This document shows, in pieces, positions 40,641 to 53,200 of a DNA stretch of 64,000 nucleotides; position 1 is the stretch's first letter; every line of letters begins with the position of its first letter. Where the stretch lies: NCBI GenBank assembly GCA_907165065.1, contig OU015530.1:44890965-44954964 (forward strand). The letters run 5' to 3'. Origin of the DNA: Caprimulgus europaeus. Its lineage: Eukaryota; Chordata; Aves; Caprimulgiformes; Caprimulgidae. A program made the position numbers and the translations under genes. Under the pieces are notes generated by a model. The model saw only the letters and a program-made list of their open reading frames with translations, was not told the origin of the DNA and made no database searches.

Positions 40641-43600
40641 ACCAAAACCAGAAATAAAAACCCAGGTACATGTCATATTTCAGTTTAGTGTAAGAGGGAG
40701 AAGTACAGGATTGCTGCTCATACTATGGCTCCAACACAGTATAGCTGTGAAAGAAAATGGCTCAACGAAGGAACGAGAGAGTCTCACCACATACCTAGCA
40801 GCAGCCTTTTACAAGAAGGATATGCTTCCTATGGCACTTAACAGAAGAACTGCACCCTCTAAACTGTTATTCTATGCTTTCTAACAGACTTTCTTACTCA
40901 TCCACCAAAAAATGCAGATAAATGATTTTAAAAAATGACTCCCAGAACAGCAATGTAATCTGACCTTGCTCACTTACTGAAACTAAAAGTGCACACGTGA
41001 ACAACAAAAAAGCACTTCTGAAGTAAATGTCGCTTGTAGAAAAATGCAACAGATGTGGAAACCACTTAGAAATGTTCACATATGATCCACAATGTGATTT
41101 TAGAGATTAGATTTAAGCAGGGTTTTATACCAATTCTGCAGAGAGGTATGATTGGTAATAACAGTCATTTTTCAGTTTACTCATATTTCAAAACGTTCTG
41201 CTGAAAATCACAACTCCTCAGTTTATCTTTATGGTTGAGTGGAACTGACAAATTCAGTAGGGGTTATGCATCATTAATACCACAATAAAAGGAAGTGCAT
41301 TAGTGTGTATAATTATTGAGAATGTTTTTATTAAACCAATGGTGCTTTGGTTTCTCTACAATGGAAAAAAATATGCCAAAAGCTGTAAAACAAAGGTTGA
41401 AATCCACAATTAATAAACAACAAATATACCATAGGGTACAAGGGAGATGGAAAACATCCAGAAAACTTCTACATCTGTAGAAAAGTAGCATGTAATTATC
41501 CTCAATCTATGCAAGATGACAACATGTAATCCCCATTATGCTTTCCAAGATACAGCTTGTAGCAATGCACTTCCAGGAGACCTTCAAAAAATCTTTAGAG
41601 CGTAGGTTAAAAAGTTAAAACTGAAGCCAACAAGGAGAGCCAAACACAATGTGGTGCACAGCCTGTTAACCGCCCAGAGCTTTTGCCTACCAGCCAGTTA
41701 AGTTTGCTAAACATCAACTTGAGAGACATGCAAGAAAGAAATAGCTTAGCATGTAAAGAATTAAATGTGATACACCCCTACTCGCTCCTCCACTGTAATT
41801 CTCCCTACTGGAAACTTATTGGACCCTGATCATTTTCCTGGAATTAAAACTGAAATAAAAAGCCTTTAATTACTCCATTTCTGATATCACTTTTATGTAA
41901 ATCATGCATGATAATTTTTTATTTTAAGGTGCTAAAAAGAAGAAAATAGGACTTGTACAACACACTTCCAACATTTTAACTAGGTATACTCAATCCTAAT
42001 GCCAGATTTACTTTTTTAATTTAAAATCTGAAGGAAAGCAAATTAAACAAGCGTTAAACACTGTCACATTCATAAAAAATGTTATAGTGAATTTATGAAA
42101 TAAATTTTTAATTTTTCTATCAATAAATTCAATTCTATGTTCTCTGTCAATAATGTACAAAATGAAACGGTCAAAAGAATGTAACATCTTTGAGAACAAG
42201 ACTTTGAACTTTGTGTGTGCAGCAGAAGACTAGCTTCCTCCTGTGCTGCTGAAAGTCCTCAAGTATTTGGTTTCCTCCCGTAAGGCATCTTTCAGAGTTC
42301 ATTCTAAGTCCACCTTCTCTAATAATAAATCTAGTATTTAGAAATCTGCACCAATACATTTTGGCATGAGTACATTATTTGCTACATGTTTGCACACTGC
42401 TATATTATGACCTTTTCAATACCACAGTGATCAAACACTTTTTAAAATCTTTGGACTTGACATACATGTGTATGCTGATCATCTCATACTAAGATAGCAC
42501 CCTGTTTTCTCCTTTCACATAATGCCATTCTTTCCATAGCAAAATTTCAGACATTTTTTGCTTTAGCAAAACTACAAAAGCACTTAAGTAGTCAAGAAAA
42601 ACTGTCTAAAACAATGGCCTTTCACCTCCAGCCCTGGACCAACTGGTGGTCTGTGAACCACTCCTAAATGCACCCGCAAAACGAAAAATCAAGCAGTGCT
42701 GTTATGTGTAAATTCATTGCCAACAGGTCTGAATTTTCACTAGGACACTCCAAAGGTCTCTGAGAATCAAGCAAAGTGGTAAAATGTTCTAAAAGACCGG
42801 GAAAAAATGCTTGTATAGAAAGGTGCTGCTACTCAATATTTGTGTTTGCATTACTACTTTTTAAAAACAAACAAACAAAAAACCCAACCCTTTACCTAGA
42901 CTTCTACTGATTTTCAACAAATAACATAGCATGGCAAATCCTGGCAGAACTCACTGCAACTCAACTTATAAATGAAGATATCTCAAATACAATTATATTT
43001 GCTCCCCAGTAATTGTAACAGTCATCACACTAGTATAACTCTGCAACTTCACCCCAGTACTAACAGGACACAGATGGGAATTGCTACGGACAGAAAGCTA
43101 GGCAGAGACCGAGAAGCCACTCAGATATCTGTTCCATCTACCTACTCTCTCAGACAGATAAGCTTTAATATAAAATTGATAGTATGTTTGCATCTCCACA
43201 CAAATGTCCAAATTATATTATTCAGCATTCCAAGGCAACTCAATGTTTTGTGATGGAAGACAGTGCCCATAACAGGCTATTAAGACTAGAAGTCCATGCA
43301 AGTGACTCCGGAAATCTGGAAAAGCTAGAACAGAAACCTGGATTCCTCAGTTACAGTCCTATGTTTTGTTCAGTGGGGACACCATCTTTCACATTCCTAA
43401 AACCACAATTTGAACAACAAAACACCAAGACCATCTGCCTCAATGTGTCAGAAATTTGGTCCTCCATTTCTTACCCTGTGCAAACATTTCAGTCTTCTGC
43501 TTGTAATGTTTGCAGAATTCAAATTTCATAGGATATCTACAAAGTGCATCAAAAAAAACACAGAAGAATTTGAGTTGTTATTTCCAAGTCAATATATTTT

Positions 43601-46600
43601 ATTCACCGCTAATTTAAAGCAGCAAACATTTCAAGAAGGTTAATAGAGAGGTATTTGACAAATAATTTATAAGGCCTCTTTTAAGATCTGTGAGGTGGAA
43701 AAAAAAAAAAGTTTCGTTAGGTCATATTCACCAGAAGAATGCACAACATGTCTCCAAAACAGTTCTTCTGAGCTCCCATCCAGCAGAAGGTTTTACATAG
43801 ATGAAAAAGTGCCCAACATCATCACCACAATATAAACATCATATAGTTTAAGAAAGTATTTACTGCAAGCGCTGATATATGTGTAAAATGAATTTTAACA
43901 GACGTGAAACTTTAAGAAGAGCACACTGAAAATGAATACAAAAGGGTTTTTACTTGAAATATTAAAATAAGCTGTGCAAAAATTATTTTTCACAAGATGC
44001 TGTTTCATACTTGGTTATTATAGTGAAATCTACGGTCTGCATAGATGATGTCACAGGCACAAACAAGCCTAAAGAAACTCTAATGTGGGCCTGGACAAGA
44101 TTTCCTAGGTCAGGATCAGCAAGCAGCAGTAACAGCTAAGCTGTTTTTCAGAAATAAGCTGTTCTGTTGGCCATATGTATACAAAGATGTTTTTGAACAT
44201 AAAATACAATTAATATGCACTACAGATAACTAAGAGCTGGCAGCACAGCACCAGTCTCTACACTTCATGCTCCCAAGACACTCTCAGCACATGAGCCTGA
44301 ACAGTGCATTGCAAACAGACTGACTCAGCCTGGTGGTATTTCTTGTAGGTTAGAAAGTATCTCTCAGGTTTCATAAAAAAGAGAAGACACAGGTAAGTCG
44401 GGCATTTGCCTGAACAAGAACAGTACCACACAGATGAAGACTGACTGTGGGACACAGTTATCCCAAATTCCAACACTGCCTGAAAAAGAAAAACTGCTAT
44501 TTCTACTAATATGCATTTATATAACTACAAAATGAATACCAGATAAAAAAGCAAGGGTCCACATTTCCCAAACACTGGCATCTCCCGAAGACCATGCACT
44601 GATTTGGAAACACTCTCTACATAATTTTTCAACAAGATCACCGGTGAATGGCAGCTGAAACAAGTGCCTTCCCAATGCCATCAGACACGAGGCTTGGCAT
44701 ATTTCTAGTTCACCCTTACAAGCATTCCATATTTTACTCAAACTGGCTTGTTTCCACGCTTGAGTGCCAACTAAACAATGACCAAACACTTCCCAGTTAA
44801 ATCCCATGTACAGCCAAAACACGAATATAGATAAGAGCCAACACCAACACTAAGGCATGTTGCCCAACAGCTCATGGGCTGAGACCAATTTTTTACTTTA
44901 ATTGTCACCCTCTATAAGAACACAGAAAGGCTGAACGCTGTTTTCACCTTAAGTCTGATTTTTTTTTTTAATAACTAAGTCTAAATCACAAGTCTCAAGC
45001 TCTTTATAATAGATTATGTTTTTATAATTTTCCAGACAGGACATTAATCCCCATATATCAACATAGACATGAGTTTCAGGTTTACTCATTCTTTACTCTC
45101 ACTATCCAAAATCTCCCTAGAGAGAAAATTTCATTAATGTTAAGACTAAAAGTAAACTACTGTAATTTAAAGGCCCAACAAACACTGTAATATTTTCAGA
45201 AATACAAGCCCAGTATCCTCGGTAATGTTCAGGAGACAAAAATTACAGATGATAAGAAATACACTCAAGAAAAACATTTTCAAGCAACTGATGTTTTTCC
45301 TGACTCATTCCAGCCCCCTGCATGTAGCAAAAACCCCTTCCCCTCCACACATATTGACCCATACCCTTCCTTTGCCTGGCTCCCCATAAGCTTCCAGGCC
45401 ACACATCACCCTTCTCCCCTAGAGAACGTGACTGCTGGACTCCTCACGACACTAACTTGTCAGGATATGGGCAAGAAGGGTCTAGCCAAGATTGGCAATT
45501 ACAATAAAACAGAGTTTTGGTGGAAAAAATTAACAAAATAATGTGGTAATATTTATTGCTTTCAGTTATCCAGGCAAAAGTTTTAAAGGAGCTTCTAGAT
45601 AACAAAGACCATCACTGCTGCCAGCAGTATCAAGCCACAGAAGATACATCATTCAGATTTCAATTTTGGTGGGAAGATTGGCTTATCAGAACCCAACATC
45701 CAGTTCAAAATCTGGAAACTACTCCCTTTAAGAAGACCTGGCCATAAAAAGTATGACTTGCACAAGCAAGTAAGCAAAAACTTCAAATGTATGTGGGTGT
45801 GTAGGATACTATGTGTGCAGAAAATTCACCTAAGTTCAATAGGACACCTAGCATATGTAGCTCCTGACATGCAAAAAGGTCAACAGAGCTGGTCCTGTGC
45901 TTCATATGGGACAGCACCATGTCAGTCCACAGACTAAAAGGTTACTTTTTGTAGCTGTCTTTCATGTAACAGGTCTGTGTAGAAATATTTCCTCCACAGA
46001 GCTGCATCTACAGTGCAAAGTGCATGTGGAGTAGCAAGACGTCAATGGGAATCTTGCTTAGGAGGGGATATTCTGTTAACTGCAAGACAGAAAAGTAGAT
46101 TACAAGTCACAAAGTTGTCAGGGCATAAGCAACCCTATTCCATCTACAGTGGCTCATATAGGTATAGGGGAATGCTATTATAATGTCAATACCGATGGCA
46201 ATCTGTTAAAAACAAAACAAAAAAAATCTTCATTGTAAATTAAATTGGCTTGTATCTCCTCTTCTTTGTGAATATTGAAACTGTATGTGTTTATAAGACA
46301 TCCAGTTACATTTACTAAGTAAGAGAAAAATACTTAAAATAGATCTTGATCACATTTTTAAGACAGAAAGGACATATCTTCATATCCTAGGTTAAGCAAG
46401 GGGCAAAAATTTGGATGCATTTTCCTAGAAGAATGATCATAAAATACCAATAATCTTGTGAAACTACATTACTTTCTGCCTTTATTTTTAGGACCCTTAA
46501 GTTGGCAAAAAAATAGGAACTCAAGAAAGATCACAAAGTGTTCAAAAATTCCAGGGCCTTAATTAATCTTTCTGAGGCAGGACAGTCCTGCTGGTTCCTC

Positions 46601-47313
46601 TTTTTAATCTGCTTGGAAGCGCTCTTTGATTTTCACGTAGAATAGAACTTCTTAAAAGATCTCAAATAACTTCATGGAGTAAGGTGCGGTGGCTTTTGGG
46701 TTTTGGGGTTTTTTTAACCTTTTTCCAAAACAGAAGATTTACACTCAGGATCACTCAACAAGGTTTCCCCAGCTGACAGTTTCCACCAATCTGTATGAAC
46801 AAAAACCTTACAAGTCCAAACTGTGTCAAATCTGCGCAGTAGCTGAAAGAGAAAAGCATCAGCATTTGGCAGCCATGGCATACACACATACACTATCAAT
46901 CAAGTATTGCTATTGTGAAGGTAAATACCATCAAGCTTTACAAGGTGAAGCCTTTGGTTTTTGTTCTTCTCCCTAGTCTCTATGCATTATTTTAAGAAAG
47001 AATCAAGACTACAGAAGATACCCTTATCATGTGCTCACGGAACCGAAAGGTCACATCCTGCAGAACAACACAGAAGCTCTGAGATAACAGGATGGCCACC
47101 TACTTATCCCTCAAACAAAGCATGTCATATTTTTATCTTGATGGCTCAACTATAGAGAAGTTGCTTTCTTCTGCCAACTTCAGAGATTTAAATTTTTCAT
47201 AGTCTACATTTAAGAATTGTTCAAATAGTCCCCACTAAGCTAGGAAAAAAGAAGTGGAATACAAAAGTGTGATGCTGTGTAAGATACATGCTATTTCTGT
47301 CACACTGTCACAG

Positions 47314-47343
47314 TATACTGGTATAGCACACCATACCAGTATA
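47314..47343. repeat. Perfect 11-bp inverted repeat, 8-nt loop
   Basis: tatactggtat (47314-47324) and ataccagtata (47333-47343) are exact reverse complements around agcacacc. Function unknown. Confidence 0.93.
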
Positions 47344-47754
47344 TTCTTATCTGATCTGAAAACATTTCTGAAAGAAGGTATGAAATGTCCCTATGGTACC
47401 TTTAGCATGGAAGCACTGTCCTAATCAGTTTTTAAAACTCAGAACCGTTCTCATTATTTAATGAAAGCAGAAACATACAAACTGAAGAAGAATATTCTTC
47501 GCAAAGCTATTAAAACCTTTCCCACTATAGAGAAACATGTCTGCATTGCACAGATATAGTTGACAGCAGTGACTGTTCCACTTTGAATGTACATTTGCTT
47601 TCTAGTACCTGGCACTGGTAGCACTGATGGTTACTTGGGGATGACAGAAGGAAAGAAAGTGCTGGAAGCAAAAGACCCAAACTGCACGTTAGAGCTTTTA
47701 ACATGTATAAATCAATGCAGAAATATGAGGTTAATGAGATCCTATTACCATGAA

Positions 47755-47778
47755 TTTTAATTTTAATTTTAATTTTAT
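47755..47778. repeat. Short (TTTTAA)n repeat
   Basis: About four copies of a TTTTAA hexamer in tandem, then drift. Simple repeat. Confidence 0.9.
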
Positions 47779-49088
47779 TTGCAATGGTTTTAGATCAATA
47801 TAGACATTGCGACCCACCTGACTAAATCTATACACTGCTTCCCAAATAGGCCATGGACGTATCATTACTTACTGCTTGGGTGAATCTGTGATTCCCTCCA
47901 CACACACACAGATCCATATGCCCACGCAGCACAAGGTCAGGATACCTCAAAATATGAAGTATATACATAGCAGAAACTCTACATAAAGGCACACCATGCC
48001 TGCACAACACATTGCCAGCTTCCTACCTGTTTTAAAAAGTGCTTCTCATCCCTTTAAGTGACTGAGCTGTCTTTGCCATTCAAAAGACACTTCTCTCTCA
48101 GCATTTTTCTTAATATTAAGTGGAATTTTCTCACAACACTTCTGCAAGAGGCCTGCAGGCTGACCTCATGAGAAGCGCCTACTCTAACTCAGTAATTAAA
48201 AATTTAAATACCATGTTCATACATTCACTTCCAACTTACTCTAATTTGCACTTTCCAGTAGTTATAAAATGGACAACGTCACGATCTAATTGCACAGAAG
48301 AAAAGACTGAACAATTGTTATTACTCCCGGCAGCCTCATCCAGGCTGCAGCCTCACAGGATTTAACAGATAAGTCCTGGTACAATACACTTGACATTTAC
48401 ATTTTCAAATATATGTTCTATCCAACTGCCCTCACAATATTGGTTTAATTAAGATACAGGACATTACTGGCCAGAATCACTTCACTAAAAAGGCATATGT
48501 TAAGTAGTCCTATAACCAGTATAATATAATTGAGCTCTGTCACTTGGAAAACCATTGCTTAAGTAGAAGAAAAATCAATATTCCGTCTTTTCACAATGTT
48601 TTCCATTTCACTCTGTGCAATCAAAGTACTACCAGAAATGCATACCAGATAGAGTCAATAGTACCAGAGAAACATAAAGAATACACTGAGATTTAAGCAC
48701 TATTTTAGAGCAGTGGGTTTATTAATAATAATTCAACATCTAACATGGCATTTAATCAAGGTTTAAAGCATTTAACTCTCCCAGTGAACAAAGACAGAAA
48801 TTACTGAACACTACTATCAATATGAAAAAAAGCAACACTGATACCCATTAAGCACAAAGAAAGGCAAACATGACACAAAAATGAAGCTAAACTAAAGGTC
48901 AACATTATAGGATGGAAATCAAAATGCAAAACGTGCATTCCAATCATTCCTACTGCTTTAGGTGCTGAAATCATGCTCTGCAGCAAGTGGCTCAACTCAC
49001 GGTCATATTACCAATCATAAATCTTCCTTATAATGAAAAATGTACACAAGGGGAAAATGTACAAGTTTCTATTCCTTTTTCCATGTAA

Positions 49089-49093
49089 TAAAG
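49089..49093. repeat. Target-site duplication of the LTR, left copy (taaag)
   Basis: taaag lies directly before the TG that opens the LTR and is repeated exactly at 50230-50234 after the closing CA. Confidence 0.88.
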
Positions 49094-49407
49094 TGTATTG
49101 GGTTTGCATGGCAAGGTTTTGGTAGCAGTGGGGGAGGGGGAGGACATGGGGTGGCTTCTGTGAGAGAAGCTGCCAGAAGCTTCCCCCATGTCCGACCCGA
49201 CACAGCCAATGCCAGCCGGCTGCAAGAAGGGACCCGCCGCTGGCCAAGGCCGAGCCAATCAGTAACGCCTCTGTGATAACATCATTAAGAAAAAAAAAGG
49301 AAGAGAGGAAAAAAGCTGCACACTTTGCAGCTGGAGAGAGAAGTGAGAAGATGTAAGAGAAAACAACTCTGCAGTGAAGAAGGAGGGGGAGGGAATGCTC
49401 CAGGCGC

Positions 49408-49830
49408 TGGAGCAGAGATTCCCCCGCAGCCTGTGGTGAAGACCAGGGTGAGACAGGCTGTCCCCCTGCACTCCCTGGAGGTCCATGGTGGAGCAGATGA
49501 CCACCTGTAGTCCGTGGAGGACCCCACGCTGGAGCAGGTGGATGCCCAAAGGAGGCTGTGACCCCGCAGGAAGCCCGCGCTGGAGCAGGTTCCTGTCAGG
49601 ACCTGTAGCCCGTGAAGAGAGGAGCCCACGCCGGAGCAGGTTTGCTGGCAGGACTTGTGACCCCGTGGGGGACTCGCGCTGGAGCAGTCCCTTCCTGAAG
49701 GACTGCACCCCATGGAATGGACCCAGACTGGAGCAGCTCGTGAAGAGCTGTCAGTCATGGGAAGGACTCACGTTGGAGCAGTTGGTGGAGGACTGTCTCC
49801 CGTGAGAGGGACCCCACGCTGGTGCGGGGG
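49408..49830 (+). repeat. Tandem repeat of about 48 bp inside the LTR
   Basis: The core TGGAGCAG (one copy CGGAGCAG) recurs at 49408, 49488, 49530, 49581, 49632, 49680, 49729 and 49774, with a decayed copy (tggtgcgg) at 49820. After the first 80-bp interval the spacing is 42-51 bp. The units also share 'acccca.gctggagcag' and 'ctgt.gcccgtg' type words. This periodicity produces long open frames on both strands that are not genes. Confidence 0.9.
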
Positions 49831-50032
49831 AAGGAGACCTCCCCCTGAGGAGGAAACAGCGGCAGAAACAACATGTGAGGAACTGACCCCAACCCCATTC
49901 CCTGTCCCCCTGTGCTGCTGGGGGGAGGAGGTGGAAAATCGGGAAAGAGATTAAGCCCGGGAAGAAGGGAGGGATGGGGGAGGTGTTTTAAGATTTGGTT
50001 TTACTTCTCATTCTCCTCTAATTTTGATTGGT

Positions 50033-50038
50033 AATAAA
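50033..50038 (+). terminator. AATAAA polyadenylation signal of the LTR
   Basis: AATAAA in ggtaataaagtaaattt, followed about 10-20 nt later by a T- and C-rich tract, as expected at the R/U5 junction. It fixes the LTR in plus orientation and could end antisense transcripts. Confidence 0.75.
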
Positions 50039-50229
50039 GTAAATTTGTTTTTTCCCCCAAGTCGAGTCTGTTTTGCCCGTGCCAGTAATTGGTGAGTGAT
50101 CTCTCTCTGTCCTTATCTCCACCCACGAGCTTTTCGTTATAATTTTCTCCCCCTGCCCATTTGAGGAGGGGGAGTGATAGAGTGGCCTTTGGTGGGCATC
50201 CAGCCTCTAGCCAGGGTCAACCCACCACA

Positions 50230-50234
50230 TAAAG
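50230..50234. repeat. Target-site duplication of the LTR, right copy (taaag)
   Basis: taaag directly after the closing CA of the LTR, identical to 49089-49093. Confidence 0.88.
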
Positions 50235-53200
50235 CAATTTTCAGCAAATTTTCTAGGTTTACCACTCTCCTATAGACAAGTAGGATAAGAAAATAACATA
50301 TTCACGAAAACATTGCAAAAAAACCCCAGCAACAATGTATTGTTTTAGAAACAAAGATTGGTCTTCCTCAAAAACAATGCGTAAAAATGTCACAAATCAC
50401 AAAGTTATTTAATTAACTCTCTTTGTCAGTAAAAGATGTATGTGTTTTACACAGAGGCACAGACCACTGCCTTCACTAGAGCAAGAACTCCTAAATATCA
50501 CCGATACACAAGTTACTTCAGACTGCTCTACTGACTGATAATGACACCAAATCAGCACATTTAAAACAAGCTCCATTTGTGAGCTAACTCGTGCATTAAA
50601 GAAAAAGAAGAAAAGATGGTATTACTGTGCACATGATAATGGGAGGTTCTCTAGCATGAATACAATATTTTGGGGCTCAAGACAGTGAACATCTCTGTCT
50701 AACAATATAAAGCACCCTAGATTTAAACATTATGATGCTTTCTTCCTAGCTTTAAAATCTCTGCAGGGGAAACATTCACTAAAATCAGTCAAACCTTTCA
50801 AAAAATTTTTAAGACCTTTAAATCTTTTTACTTTAAATACTGATTTCTTTGATTTCTGCTCTTCAGTAAGAGACAGAATCATAGTGTCTATATACAAATT
50901 TCCTACTAAAAAGTGTTTCTTGAGCTCTCATTAATGGACTCTTCTCCTCATTCCTAAAACAAAAAACTCTCCCCCAAGTATTACCTACCATCCACCTTCC
51001 AGAGGAACTCGCACAAATGACTCTACAAATTCCTACCTTCTGATTTTAGCACAACGAAAAGCCCCAAAATTATCTTTACTAAAACCACTCCAGAAGCCAC
51101 CAATACAACTATATATGAGCATTCTAGTCATGAGCAGCTACACACATACATTCACAACAAAGTATTAACTTTTAGAAACTGAGACTAAAGAAAACCAAAT
51201 GCATACCAAAATGCTCCTGCAACTCCATTATCACCCACCATCATATCAAAACCAGCCACAGGGGAGGTCAAAAGAGGTGAGCAAGATACCTACCCTAGAG
51301 CTATGAAATATGAATAATAGACATCAGAGTGAGTAAAGGGAGATGAGAACAGTAGTCATCATTCACAAGTCATCGAAATGTTCCTTCTACAGCTTTACTT
51401 ACACCTTAGCTAGCAAACAAACAAGGGGAGCCTGTAATCTGTAACAGCCAACTTCATTTTCCTCAGTACAGCGTGTCAATCTCATCCTTCCCTTACCATC
51501 CAAATAACCAACCTGCATTATCGGATCTCATGATCCCGTGTCAAATGCTCTAAAATGAAGCCAACAGCTCGTGGCAAACACTGCAGAAAGCCACGCTCCA
51601 CACTGTAGCCTGACTGTAGCAGGCAGAGGTTTAGGCATCACCGTCCACTCTTACAAAATGCTGTTGGTCTTGCTGTAGGGAAATGGTGGGACTCATCTCA
51701 GCATGAGAAGAAAGAAACTGAGACAGACAGACAAATTCAGAAAATGAGAGAGTTTTCAACTTTCTTTGCTCTCAGTTTTATCTTGAGAATATTTTTTATT
51801 CTGCTTTCCAAATCTGTGTCTTACCTGATGCACAGACTTTCCCCTGAGAATTTATCTTACTAATTACTGTGTGGGAGGTTTTGTATTTTCTGCTGGGATC
51901 TCATTAGGAACACAACGTTTAAGTGAATTTTTATTAGCAGTTAGTGACATGGATGGTTTTAATCCTGGTTTGTTTTCATACACAGTCTGAACAACCTAAA
52001 ACCGTTCTCTACTGAAAGACAGAGGAATTTATCTCAAGATAGTCACCAGCTATAAAATACACTTCCTTTTAACAGCCAAAGAGCTAGGTTAAGGTCTCCT
52101 TTCTGCAAAGGATGTCAGCAATTTGCAGTTTAGCTCCATTTTGATTTGCAACAAATAATATTAAGGAATACAATTAAGACTTAATTAAAATTATTTTTAA
52201 TTATTATTTATTTTCTAAAAGGCAATTGCCCTCCTTCTCTGGAAGGATCTAAGTACTACAAACACTGGAAAACTTTGCATCTCTGAATCGAAAGTAGTCC
52301 AGCAAGTAGCAAGGAGTCAGCTGAACTGGTAAGCAGTGAACTAACTAAAACTCTGTTGGCAAAGCAGTGTTTGCTGCTAAGCACAAAGATAACTTGCATA
52401 TTTGCAAAACTAAAGAGTGAAAAAAAGAAATCTCACATATTCCTCTCAAACATGTCTGACCAGCCACAGGAAGGACCACATTAGCTATGGGCACAATTAG
52501 ACTATTGCAGGCAAGTGAATTACAACCCAGTAAATGAGTGTTTTTACTGACTAAGCTAGATCCCTCGCCTGCTACAAATACCTTAATTTCACTGTAAGGG
52601 TGTAACTAAGAATGCACATTTTACTTTGCAGCTGTAATAGGCTCATCTATTCTTATCACAGGAGTACATCCTACATGCCTTCCTGCAACCTCTTCTCCAT
52701 GCTGCTTCTTTCAAGAAAGCATTTCCATTTCCAAGTTACCTGGTTGACTTGATAGTACTTTGACTTTGCAGCATGATAAGCATATATTGTCTAAATATTA
52801 TTTCCTATTAAGAAACTAAGGGACTGAAAATTGCCCAGATATCTGCAGAATACAAATGCTGGCATATTTTGGCCATTAAGAGGGCTGGAAGAATTAAGCA
52901 CACCTGGTCCATAGCTATGTTCAAAATATACAGCCACCTGCTGCAACAACAACCAGATGGTGGCAAGAGAAGGGAAAGGAAACCAACTGTACAAACTGGG
53001 AAATCAATGTATAGCCAAACCAACCTAACAAACCCTGTTTCACAATGTGAAGTAGAGCTCAACACAAAAATATAAAAGCGACTATGATAGTACAATGTGG
53101 GGAAAAAATTAAAATGCAAGAAAACAAAGTCCACAGTTCCAGTATCTTCATTTCTTCTTGTGACACACGCCTAATCTGAAGAGAAGCTACAAGAGACAAG

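Larger units (their letters stand above)
40639..49088. other. PARD3 intron 2 sequence, mostly unique
   Basis: No exon or dispersed repeat could be supported. It contains a perfect 11-bp hairpin at 47314-47343 and a TTTTAA hexamer repeat at 47755-47778. A frame at 45556-45747 follows a pyrimidine-rich AG, but its peptide is unrecognised. Confidence 0.55.
49094..50229 (+). mobile_element. Solo LTR of an avian endogenous retrovirus (5-bp TSD, ERVL-like)
   Basis: An 1136-bp GC-rich block starts TGTATTGGG and ends CCCACCACA, with the TG...CA termini of retroviral LTRs, and is flanked by identical 5-bp copies of taaag. No gag, pol or env lies beside it and there is no second LTR, so it is a solo LTR left by recombination. 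Orientation is set by AATAAA at 50033-50038 followed by a pyrimidine-rich U5 (gtcgagtctgttttgccc). The terminal part, ending agggtcaacccaccaca, matches a repeat I know to be widespread in birds. A 5-bp duplication favours an ERVL-type integrase over the 6 bp usual for ERVK or alpha-like elements; the exact family name is not claimed. Antisense to PARD3. Exact TSDs suggest fairly recent insertion. Confidence 0.92.

Noticed and set aside
42600-42680. Ancient repeat suspected from ggaccaactggtggtctgtgaacca
   Set aside because: A short palindromic similarity only; no family could be assigned.
45556-45747. Possible exon after a pyrimidine-rich AG (ttgctttcag)
   Set aside because: The peptide is unlike Par-3 or anything I recognise, and no convincing donor follows.
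49285-49758. 157-codon minus-strand open frame, and overlapping frames at 49259-49708 (-) and 49485-49805 (+)
   Set aside because: They arise from the GC-rich tandem repeats of the LTR, which keep several frames open at once. There is no retroviral or host protein similarity.
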